Source: Globobulimina sp.
Lineage: Eukaryota; Foraminifera; Rotaliida
Assembly: GCA_003354225.1 (NCBI GenBank)
Contig: PIVH01000370.1
Coordinates: 1 to 6,049, forward strand
DNA length: 6,049 nt
Reading direction: 5' to 3'
The notes beneath the pieces are model-generated. The model was not told where the DNA came from, did no database searches, and was given only the letters and a program-made list of their open reading frames with translations. Both the position numbers and the translations under genes were made by a program. Shown piece by piece: positions 1 through 6,033 of this stretch. The stretch's first letter is position 1. Each line of letters opens with the position of its first letter.

Positions 1-3
1 TAT

Positions 4-163
4 TAGATATCCGGCGTTTATCTGACTCTGAACTAGTCAGATTTCACATGAGTTCAGCTGAGCTCACATTATTTCGAGTGCGGTGATTGAGCCTTAAGGA
101 GTTTTGAGCGTAAATCTTTTTTCCCTGATCGTGCAACCATCGAGTCAGTCGGTATAAGCATTT
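4..163 (+). repeat. Left arm of the long inverted repeat
   Basis: This 160-base arm is complementary to 267-439. It carries an internal 7-bp hairpin, TCTGACT (21-27) and AGTCAGA (35-41) with a 7-base loop, which is absent from the right arm; there the same place reads TCTGACTCAGA. This insertion or deletion is the main difference in the outer part of the stem. Confidence 0.9.
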
Positions 164-266
164 ATGCATTAACGCAGGATTATAATTATCATGGTTGCAT
201 GCACTGTTATTGCAACTTATTGCTATGGATAAAATCCTATGAATATGATGAAAGAAAAGGTGAAAG
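164..266. other. Unique loop of the palindrome
   Basis: These 103 bases separate the arms and show no pairing with each other over any long stretch. Minor elements are TGCATGCA-type palindromic sequence near 197-204 and a small GGAT/ATCC hairpin near 228-238. There is no open frame of note. The spacer makes the palindrome less prone to deletion than a spacerless one would be. Confidence 0.6.
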
Positions 267-439
267 AAATGCTTATACCGACTGACTCGATGGTTGCACT
301 CGATAGGGAAAAAAAGTGACTCGATCAGGAAAAAAAGATTTACGCTCAAAACTCCTTAAGGCTCAATCACCGCACTCGAAATAATGTGAGCTCAGCTGAA
401 GTCATGTGAAATCTGACTCAGATAAACGCCGGATATCTA
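267..439 (-). repeat. Right arm of the long inverted repeat
   Basis: This 173-base arm is complementary to 4-163. It is longer because of an imperfect tandem duplication: the unit starting TCGATAGGG at 300-320 is followed by a second copy starting TCGATCAGG at 321, each with a run of seven A bases and a G. The left arm has only one equivalent unit. Replication slippage after the palindrome formed is a simple explanation. Confidence 0.9.
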
Positions 440-635
440 TTTAATTGAACCTCACTCACTTTTGTCGGTTGTTGTTTGGCCTGTTCACGTGTTGTTTGTT
501 TAATTCGTCTTTTATTCGTTTTTTCGTCTTTTTTTTATATTCACATTTATAGCTAATATACAAGTAGCTCTAATTATGATATTTTTTGTACAAGGAACAA
601 AATGCTAAAAACGTTAGAAACAAGCAAACATAATG
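440..635. other. 3' flank of the kelch gene
   Basis: This 196-bp stretch between the palindrome and the stop codon of the minus-strand kelch gene has no open frame. It is T-rich on the plus strand (A-rich on the transcribed-sense strand), especially 509-540. It is read as the 3' UTR and terminator region of the kelch-SAM gene. Confidence 0.5.
511..516 (-). terminator. Candidate poly(A) signal AATAAA (kelch gene)
   Basis: On the minus strand this reads AATAAA, about 120 bases past the TGA stop of the kelch-SAM gene. It is the best canonical hexamer before the palindrome. If used, the transcript would end before or at the edge of the palindrome. Confidence 0.4.
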
Positions 636-2257
636 TCATTTTCGTAATGATTGGAAATGTGCAAACAGTGATTTTTTATCTTCATAATCAATGCATCCAA
701 GCCTATGAATGTCATTTTTATCCAAATCAATTAAATGATACCCTTTGATATTTTCTTTTTTCATATTTTCTTTTAGAATTTGCTCATATTTTTCAAATTT
801 CCCGGCATCTAAATATGCGATCCAATAAACAATATCCTGATATGCCCAATTTCTATAATTTGATGTATCATTCAGTGTTTTTCTTTTTTCGTTCTCTAAC
901 AAAACTTCATATTTTCCATGCAATTCCTTATAATCTTCGTTTATTTTTAACAATTCTTCATCTGTTTTAATAAAATTTTTATTCAATTCATCATACGCAA
1001 TTTGCAATGTTCTCAATCGCTCACTTAATTTCTCGTTCTCGTTTAACAGAAAAATGTTTCCACTTTTCTCCTCATTTAATTTCTCTTCGTTTTCGACTTT
1101 CTGACAAGAATATTGCTGAATTTGTTGTGATAATATACGCGTTTTCTTTTTTTCCTGAATCAAACACGCTTTCAATGAAGTAATAATAGTCAGATCAATT
1201 TGAGATTGCGTCTTGTTTTCACATTTCGTTCTCGAATTTCTCTCTGAATATTTAGGCATAATATCGGATAATTTCATTTTCCAATGGCTCCCTTTATTCA
1301 TTTCAAACAAATGAATATCATTTTTGCTGTTTGCTACAGCATAATACATTGCTTTTTTAGGACATTTAATGTCTGATTTGGTCCATGTCCAATCATTTAA
1401 ATCCAAAATCCATATTTCGTTAATCAGGCCGGAGATCGTTTTCCCGCCAAAAGTTATAGCCTTATTGCCATATCTTTCATTGTTAGTTACTATATAACCA
1501 AAGTAGAACCTATATGTGATATAATATTTGAATAAGTTAACTTTATCAACATACAAAATAACATTTTATGCGGCATTGTAACATCTTTTACTTTGTGCCA
1601 CTGCATATGTTTCACATTACAGATCCAAATATCTTTTAAATAGCCACCAAACATAATACTGTCATTGCCGCCTAACATTACCAATTGATTTTGCGATTCA
1701 ATTTTAATTAAAGCATGGCCATATAATGAGGTCTTTGAAGGTCTGTTGGAAATTGGATATTGCTTAAACATATGAACTGTATCATCGCTCGGATGCCATA
1801 CTGAATGATAACAGTTCGTATATCCACCAATTGCATGCACTGAGCCATCTATATTTGACAGCAAGGCACAACCTCCAGATTCATTGCCTAATCCTTCTGG
1901 TAATCCATGCACAGTGCCTCTATATGCTGTATGCGCTTTGGTTTTGATATCAATCTCATAAAAACAGTCACATCCAGAGATTGATGTGTTATACAGATAT
2001 ATTTTCGACGCACGCTCATCGACTAATATACTATGCCGCAATGGTTCCACACCGAGGGGATATTTCCAGATTAAATACCATTTATTTTTAGACACATGAT
2101 ATGAATATAAACCTTCATCATTACTTGAACTCGCAATAATGACATAATCATCTTGTAAAAATGCAGGAGCAGCAAACTTACTCATCTCCATTTGAGGATA
2201 TTGCAACCATCGTAGTCCTGATTGTTTTGGACTTTTTGGACTTTTTGGTTGTGCCAT
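636..2257 (-). CDS. Kelch beta-propeller / coiled-coil / SAM-domain protein
   Basis: The gene has two exons, 2257-1563 and 1509-636, joined across a 53-nt intron, giving 522 residues and a TGA stop. Residues 1-12 form a short SPK-repeat leader (KSPKSPK). About 35-315 hold six kelch-like blades, with landmarks AIGGY (142-146), VMLGG...MFGGYLKDIW (193-211) and ITFGG with NEIWILDL and paired Trp (250-274), followed by SDIKCPKK. About 336-442 are charged, heptad-rich coiled coil. Residues 449-522 match a SAM domain: an aromatic NW start, DIVYWIAYL, an LKENM-ENIKG helix, DLDKNDIHRLG, and a final basic helix. Kelch propellers and SAM domains bind protein partners, so a cytosolic or cortical scaffold role is inferred; the partner is unknown. 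The start is the first Met after upstream non-coding sequence, 86 bp from the divergent sulfotransferase start. An alternative splice (donor 1554, acceptor 1490) also keeps frame but removes the FGYIV segment typical of such blades, so I prefer the 53-nt intron. Confidence 0.85.
1510..1562 (-). other. Spliceosomal intron of the kelch-SAM gene (53 nt)
   Basis: The donor is AT|GTTATT at 1562 and the acceptor is CATATAG|G at 1510. Joining restores a Met codon (residue 232) and continues as FYFGYIVTNNERYG, which fits the strand-turn-strand pattern of a kelch blade leading to ITFGG. Without splicing the first exon's frame meets TAG at 1490-1492. A stronger-looking donor, GTATGT, lies at 1554; with the acceptor ending at 1490 it gives a 65-nt in-frame intron, and with acceptor 1510 it breaks the frame. 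Confidence 0.65.
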
Positions 2258-2343
2258 GTTCCGAATTGACTAAAGTCAACTAACTTTATTATTAAAAAAG
2301 TTTTTTTAAGCTAGTACTAAAAAAAGTCAAACTCAATACTCAA
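2258..2343. promoter_or_regulatory. Divergent (bidirectional) promoter region
   Basis: Only 86 bp separate the start codons of the kelch-SAM gene (minus) and the sulfotransferase gene (plus), so both 5' UTRs and core promoters must fit here or overlap the coding regions. Visible structure: an inverted repeat TTGACT-aa-AGTCAA (2266-2279), a second AAAGTCAA at 2323-2330 matching the one at 2272-2279, and an A/T inverted repeat TTAAAAAA-g-TTTTTTTAA (2293-2310). No clear TATA box is seen. Shared control is an inference from spacing. Confidence 0.55.
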
Positions 2344-3627
2344 ATGGCTCTACACCCATCACAAGCCAAATTGCGGATTAAGTATTTAATTACGATTATT
2401 CATTATATTGCAGTGTTCACTGTATTGAATGCAACTTTTATACTCATGAACATGGCAATTAACCGCAACAATTATGAATTGTACATTCAAAACAATGCTT
2501 TAACATTACTTAACAATACGAGTTATATTACTGTGCCAGTCCCATTATTGAGAAATAATCCCAATTCAATGATATTCATTAAAACACATAAAACCGCGTC
2601 ATCCACCATCACTAATTTATTACATACATTGACTGTGAGGCATAACAAATCATGCATTATTACCAACATTCCCCGATGGGATTTTGCAATCAAACAAATC
2701 GCACAAAACAACAAAAGTAAAAGAACCGGAACACGGAAACAAATTTTTCAACAACATACATGGAATGGGGACGCAATAAATATATGGTTACAACATGTCA
2801 TATTTGACCCATTTTTATATGATTTAGTTCCAGATTCAAAAAATCAAATTTTTTCAATTGTGAGAGATCCAAACCAAAGATTGCTATCAGCTTTGTTTTT
2901 TACTCATAAATTGAAAGCGTTTCAGTATAATGTCTCAAAATTCGTCGATAGCGCTATCGCAGAATATGACAATAACACTGAACACGAAAAAAATAATATA
3001 TTTGAGATGACACAGTTTAACTCAATGTGCAGGGAAATAATACCAGAATATGTAGACACAAATGAGGATAAATATGGTAATTGGCAGCGAATTCGATCTG
3101 GAGATTTTTTGTTGTTAATAACCGAGCGTTTGAATGAATCATTGCTAGTTTTCAAATATGCGTACAACTTAACATGGGATGATTTGTTCCTTAATTCTAT
3201 GAAAGTTGCACAACAAACATATTCATTAACATCCAGAGATGAAATGTTGTTGAAAAAATTAAATTATTGTGATTGGAAATTGTACGAACTTGCAAATGAA
3301 ATTTTAGATTACCGACTGTATCAATTGTACCAAGGAAATAACACAAAATTAAAACATGATATAGCTCTTATGTCTAAAGCACAATATTTGCAGCAATCAC
3401 AATGTGATGAATACTTAAGAAATATAACAGCATCAACCCACAATTTAACAGACACTCAAAAGTTGATTTGTCAGTCGCATGTATTAGATAACTCGCAATG
3501 GAATAAATGGGCTGCAAAAGTGCGCAAACACACAGCTTCATACTTGGACAGTGACAAAAACAATTTTGATCTCATGAAACACCGAATGGAAATGAAAAGA
3601 AAAAAAGAAAAAATCAACAATTTATAA
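2344..3627 (+). CDS. Galactose-3-O-sulfotransferase-like Golgi enzyme
   Basis: This is an intronless 427-residue protein of the Gal-3-O-sulfotransferase family, which transfers sulfate from PAPS to sugar hydroxyls in the Golgi lumen. Residues 15-39 form a single hydrophobic signal-anchor after a short basic N-terminus, giving type II topology. The 5'-phosphosulfate-binding loop is IFIKTHKTASST (77-88), with the family's KTHKT-SST pattern. The 3'-phosphate-binding segment is IFSIVRDPNQRLLSALFF (169-186), with Arg174, Asp175 and Pro176. A further family block is FLLLITERLNESLLVF (255-270) followed by WDDLF. Many N-glycosylation sequons (for example N58, N101, N196, N264, N275, N360, N367) agree with a luminal catalytic domain. 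The C-terminus is a basic tail. Length is normal for the family. Known: the fold and cofactor of the family. Inferred: the precise acceptor sugar, which could be another glycan hydroxyl. It is transcribed divergently from the kelch-SAM gene. The stop is TAA. Confidence 0.85.
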   Translation: MALHPSQAKLRIKYLITIIHYIAVFTVLNATFILMNMAINRNNYELYIQNNALTLLNNTSYITVPVPLLRNNPNSMIFIKTHKTASSTITNLLHTLTVRHNKSCIITNIPRWDFAIKQIAQNNKSKRTGTRKQIFQQHTWNGDAINIWLQHVIFDPFLYDLVPDSKNQIFSIVRDPNQRLLSALFFTHKLKAFQYNVSKFVDSAIAEYDNNTEHEKNNIFEMTQFNSMCREIIPEYVDTNEDKYGNWQRIRSGDFLLLITERLNESLLVFKYAYNLTWDDLFLNSMKVAQQTYSLTSRDEMLLKKLNYCDWKLYELANEILDYRLYQLYQGNNTKLKHDIALMSKAQYLQQSQCDEYLRNITASTHNLTDTQKLICQSHVLDNSQWNKWAAKVRKHTASYLDSDKNNFDLMKHRMEMKRKKEKINNL

Positions 3628-3661
3628 GCTTTCATAACTTTATTTTATTTTTTATTTTTAA

Positions 3662-3679
3662 TTCTTTCTTTCTTTCTTT
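3662..3679 (+). repeat. (TTTC)n microsatellite
   Basis: Four tandem TTTC-type units lie within a longer T-rich tract just past the sulfotransferase stop. It is a simple-sequence tract with no inferred function beyond possible 3' UTR or terminator composition. Confidence 0.7.
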
Positions 3680-3738
3680 GTCTTGTTCTGGTTCGGATTA
3701 TCTTTTCAATTAATTCAGTTCTTTCATACGTTATAATA

Positions 3739-3744
3739 TATAAA
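3739..3744 (+). terminator. Possible variant poly(A) signal TATAAA (sulfotransferase)
   Basis: This is the nearest poly(A)-like hexamer downstream of the sulfotransferase stop (about 112 bases), lying in an A/T-rich stretch. It is a weak call because TATAAA occurs easily in such composition. Confidence 0.2.
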
Positions 3745-4200
3745 AATTCAATATCGTCAATAAGAGCATCCGGTTTTCAGCGTCAGATTTTTATTGTTTC
3801 TGAGATACGAAGGCAAACCTATATGTTTTTTTGTTTTTTTTTTGTGTGCCCCCTTGAGTTTTACAGTTTTTTCGTGTTCTTAGACTTTAATAGCACTTAC
3901 AAATAGTGTTTTTCGTTTCTATTTTGTTGCGTTACTTTGGAGGCTTAGGTTCGTTAAAAATAATAGTATATTATTCATATTATATATGTGTCTGGTAAAG
4001 TGGTTATTCGCACTATATTTGGTGAATACAACCATACAATTAATTCATTATTAAATGTTATATTTGTGACGGCATTACATGCGCTAATAATGATGCAAAT
4101 AAAATCAAAATTCACTTGAAACATGATTACGTGCAAATATACTCAAAAATAAGTCTCAAAATCCACATAATTTTGACCGAAAAACTTTATAGCATCGATC

Positions 4201-5773
4201 ATGGTTCGACAAATCAGAATATCAGTGCCTCCCGAAAAAGCAAGTGGCGTTTGTGACATATTGACAAATCAAAAGATCGTGCATCATTTAGAAGCATATC
4301 ATGGAGAAACGTCAACTTTGATCATATGCAAAGTTGTAAATAAAAAAACTGATGAAATATTGCAATTATTAAATCGATATAGTATAGGTATTCGCTATGG
4401 GCACATTGATGTTATAGCATTAACCTCGACAAAACCACGCCTTCCAACATTTCGAGGCACCGCACCAAAAGGAAAAAAATATGAGGTAACAGATAGAATG
4501 TCGTACGATGAAATGGTTGATTTTATTGATTCACAAATCCATTTAACATTTGATTATTTAGCATTAATTGCTGTTGGCGCATTGATTTGCTCTGAGGGAT
4601 TGTTAGTAAATTCCCCAGTCAATGTTGTTGCTTCTATGGTTTGTACATTATATTGTATACAACCAACAAATGTGTGCTTCTGTATAAAACATGACATATC
4701 ACAGTTGGTGTCACCTTTACTGGGACCTATTGGTATGTAATGTAACTATGTGCTTATCATTTATGTCCAATGTATTTTAATTTCAGTTGGCATGACATTT
4801 GGTACCATTGTGCGCGATAAAAAAATGTTTTGGGTTTCATTTAGAAACGAATGTTTAGGATTATTTACGTGTTGGTGCTGTGGAGTTGCTGTTGGTTTCT
4901 TAGTGGGCACATTCTTTAATGCAGAATCTCAAGATGGTCCATACGGACATAACACTGAGATGTCTTCGCGAGGATCTTTTACTGGCTTAGCCTGGGGTGC
5001 TGCCACTGCAATCCCCTCCGGTTTAGGCGTGGCATTAGGCGTATCGTCGTATATTATATCTGCATTAATAGGTGTTGCAATATAACCTGCATTATTGCCA
5101 CCGTTATGTACTTACGTTGCATATAAATCTGACGTACATATATGTTGTATTAATTGTGCTATATAGGATTGTGAATTCCGGCGTGTGTTTAGGTGCATCC
5201 TTTATTATGTATTTGATGCCATCTCAGGCAGATAAAATTGTGGTACACCATTGGATTAAAACTGGAGTCATATCATTGGGATTATTCCTATGCAATTGGG
5301 TGTTGGTGTACTTTTCAGCATTGATTATGTTTAGGATAAAGAATTTACATTATCACGCCAACGCAGTTACGAAAGGGGCAAAGTTGGCTCACTTTTCCAA
5401 ATTACTCGATGACCAATCCGTTACTGCGAGCACTGTGGATATTGGCGGCAGCACAGATAAGGGACACGGACACATACTATCTACGAACATACAAAGTAGC
5501 TCAACCGTATTAAAGACGCCTTTATTGACAGATTCATTTGAATTACCAAATGTTTTTGAGGAAAACATGAATTCGCCAAATGCGAGAAAGACTTCTTACA
5601 GAAAAAAAAAGAAACGTTCATCGGCAAATATAATCGGCTGTGCAATCAATCAATCGCTGAGTGCAGAGACTGCAGACAGATTGAAACAAAGTGTAGGTGC
5701 TAATAATGCTAATACTATATACCCAAAAGTCGATGGTGGTAAATCGTTGAAACTTAGGAAAGGTAGTAAATAA
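4201..5773 (+). CDS. DUF389 multi-pass membrane protein, interrupted by TAA
   Basis: Four exons (4201-4638, 4705-4732, 4787-5102, 5167-5773) join to 462 codons with one internal TAA at codon 255. Residues 1-80 form a small alpha/beta domain typical of the DUF389 N-terminus (MVRQIRISVPPEKASGV, ending GHIDVIALTSTKP). Membrane segments lie near 118-142, 145-164 (ASMLVSPLLGPIVGMTFG, the family hallmark), 178-198, 221-242, 245-278 (ALIGVAI, stop, PALLPPIVNSGVCLG) and 294-317. Residues 322-462 are a hydrophilic tail with a KKKKR cluster, probably cytosolic. The family is an uncharacterised membrane family, common in prokaryotes and found in some eukaryotes; no reaction is known. The internal TAA falls where relatives usually have Ser or Ala in GVAI-x-x-x-LLPP, and TCA to TAA is one base change. 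Options are a recent nonsense allele, a sequence error, readthrough, or alternative splicing from 5049. Family call is firm; integrity of the gene is not. Confidence 0.78.
4639..4704 (+). other. DUF389 intron 1 (66 nt, stop-free, phase 0)
   Basis: The donor is ATG|GTTTGT and the acceptor is ATATCACAG|TTG. Removing it joins NVVASM to LVSPLLGPI, the expected DUF389 hallmark. Its length is a multiple of three and it holds no in-frame stop, so an unspliced message would carry 22 extra residues (starting VCTLYC) inside a membrane segment. Confidence 0.85.
4705..4732 (+). other. DUF389 micro-exon (28 nt)
   Basis: This exon of 28 nt encodes LVSPLLGPI plus one base of the next codon, the most conserved DUF389 motif. 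Both flanking introns have clear GT and AG ends. Automated gene finders could easily skip it; skipping would also shift the frame. Confidence 0.8.
4733..4786 (+). other. DUF389 intron 2 (54 nt)
   Basis: The donor is ATTG|GTATGT and the acceptor is AATTTCAG|TT. Together with intron 1 it defines a micro-exon of only 28 nt (4705-4732) coding LVSPLLGPI. Splicing gives GPIVGMTFG, matching the family. TAACTA at 4743-4748 could serve as a branch site, though it is close to the donor. TAA inside the intron ends the unspliced frame. Confidence 0.88.
5083..5085 (+). other. In-frame TAA inside conserved DUF389 segment
   Basis: The frame reads GVAI, TAA, PALLPP with no change of frame on either side, and the next exon continues IVNSGVCLGASF. 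The codon replaces a small residue in the family pattern. Premature stop here would leave 254 residues and remove the last membrane segments and tail. Confidence 0.8.
5103..5166 (+). other. DUF389 intron 3 (64 nt)
   Basis: The donor is CCACC|GTTATG and the acceptor is GCTATATAG|G. The join makes a Pro codon and gives LLPPIVNSGVCLG, as expected in the family. The donor resembles the kelch gene's GTTATT and the acceptor resembles its CATATAG, which supports both calls. An in-frame alternative donor at 5049 (TCGTC|GTATAT) would make a 118-nt intron that also removes the TAA and 18 codons. Confidence 0.75.
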
Positions 5774-5789
5774 ATCTTATTGTTCTGTG

Positions 5790-5830
5790 TTTGTCAATTG
5801 ATGGCTTGATACAATTGTATATTTGACAAA
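5790..5830 (+). other. Possible 3' UTR stem-loop
   Basis: TTTGTCAA (5790-5797) is the exact complement of TTGACAAA (5823-5830), with 25 bases between. CAATTG also occurs twice inside (5795-5800 and 5812-5817) and can extend pairing. It lies about 17 bases past the TAA stop. In A/T-rich DNA such short stems occur by chance, so its function is uncertain. Confidence 0.3.
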
Positions 5831-6027
5831 TTTAATTATTATATATCGACCTTAATATTAGAATTTTGTTTTTGTTGCTTTTAAAAGTGTTGCTAATGTT
5901 TTCATTTTGTAAATGCTATTGATATTATAAAGCATACACCAATATCAACTAGAACTGTCTAGAAGTGAGTGTAAAAGTGCCATTACCTGACAAGTTAAAC
6001 CTTCGAAGTTCGAACTTAATTTATTTT

Positions 6028-6033
6028 AATAAA
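6028..6033 (+). terminator. Candidate poly(A) signal AATAAA (DUF389 gene)
   Basis: This is a canonical AATAAA about 255 bases after the DUF389 stop, followed by a T/C-rich stretch before the window ends. It is the only canonical hexamer in that flank on the plus strand. Confidence 0.45.

Larger units (their letters stand above)
4..439. mobile_element. Long-palindrome MITE/foldback-like element
   Basis: The element begins TAGATATCCGG and ends in its exact complement, CCGGATATCTA. The whole left arm (4-163) pairs with the right arm (267-439) around a unique loop at 164-266. Arm differences are one substitution (52 versus 401), about 10 extra bases in the left arm (26-35), about 23 extra bases in the right arm (near 300-322), and a one-base difference in a homopolymer T run. 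No convincing protein is encoded, so it is non-autonomous if it is a transposon. TA lies at both outer edges (4-5 and 438-439) and could be a TA target duplication, as in Tc1/mariner-type MITEs. Because TA is itself palindromic and only three bases lie outside on the left, this is not proven. Near-identical arms suggest recent origin or ongoing gene conversion. Its outer right edge lies about 195 bp past the stop of the minus-strand kelch gene. Seen: the palindrome. Inferred: the mobile nature. Confidence 0.72.
3628..4200. other. Gene-free T-rich intergenic region
   Basis: These 573 bp hold the sulfotransferase 3' UTR and the 5' region of the DUF389 gene. The first part is pyrimidine-rich on the plus strand, including a (TTTC)n microsatellite at 3662-3679 and T runs at 3824-3842. 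A possible poly(A) variant TATAAA sits at 3739-3744, and AATAAA at 4098-4103 lies too close to the next gene to be convincing. No open frame, structured RNA gene or repeat of the 4-439 element was seen. Confidence 0.5.

Noticed and set aside
44-349. Minus-strand open frame of 101 codons across the palindrome
   Set aside because: It runs through both arms and the loop, has no recognisable domain and a low-complexity His/Phe-rich composition, and is best explained by chance within the inverted repeat.
4-439. CRISPR or other repeat array
   Set aside because: There are only two arms in inverted orientation, with no set of evenly spaced direct repeats.
2523-2714. Minus-strand open frame of 63 codons
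   Set aside because: It is antisense to the conserved PAPS-binding region of the sulfotransferase and shows no family resemblance.
2922-3167. Minus-strand open frame of 81 codons
   Set aside because: It is antisense to the sulfotransferase catalytic domain; there are no motifs and no supporting signals.
3993-4003. tRNA-like A-box (TGGTAAAGTGG)
   Set aside because: There is no matching B-box at a suitable distance downstream, and no acceptor or anticodon stem can be drawn.
4750-5085. Separate small membrane-protein gene starting at 4750
   Set aside because: Its first 12 or so residues are translated intron 2. From 4787 on it is exon 3 of the DUF389 gene.
5072-5773. Separate gene starting at 5072
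   Set aside because: Its first residues come from exon 3 in the wrong frame and intron 3; the family-like part begins at the 5167 acceptor and belongs to DUF389 exon 4.
636-5773. Ciliate-type stop-codon reassignment to explain the TAA
   Set aside because: All other long coding stretches are free of in-frame TAA and TAG, use CAA/CAG for Gln, and end at TAA or TGA. A single exceptional codon does not support a variant code.
6002-6015. tRNA T-arm-like or heat-shock-element-like TTCGAAgTTCGAAC
   Set aside because: There is no upstream A-box or cloverleaf, and GAA/TTC spacing is one base rather than the two of a heat-shock element.
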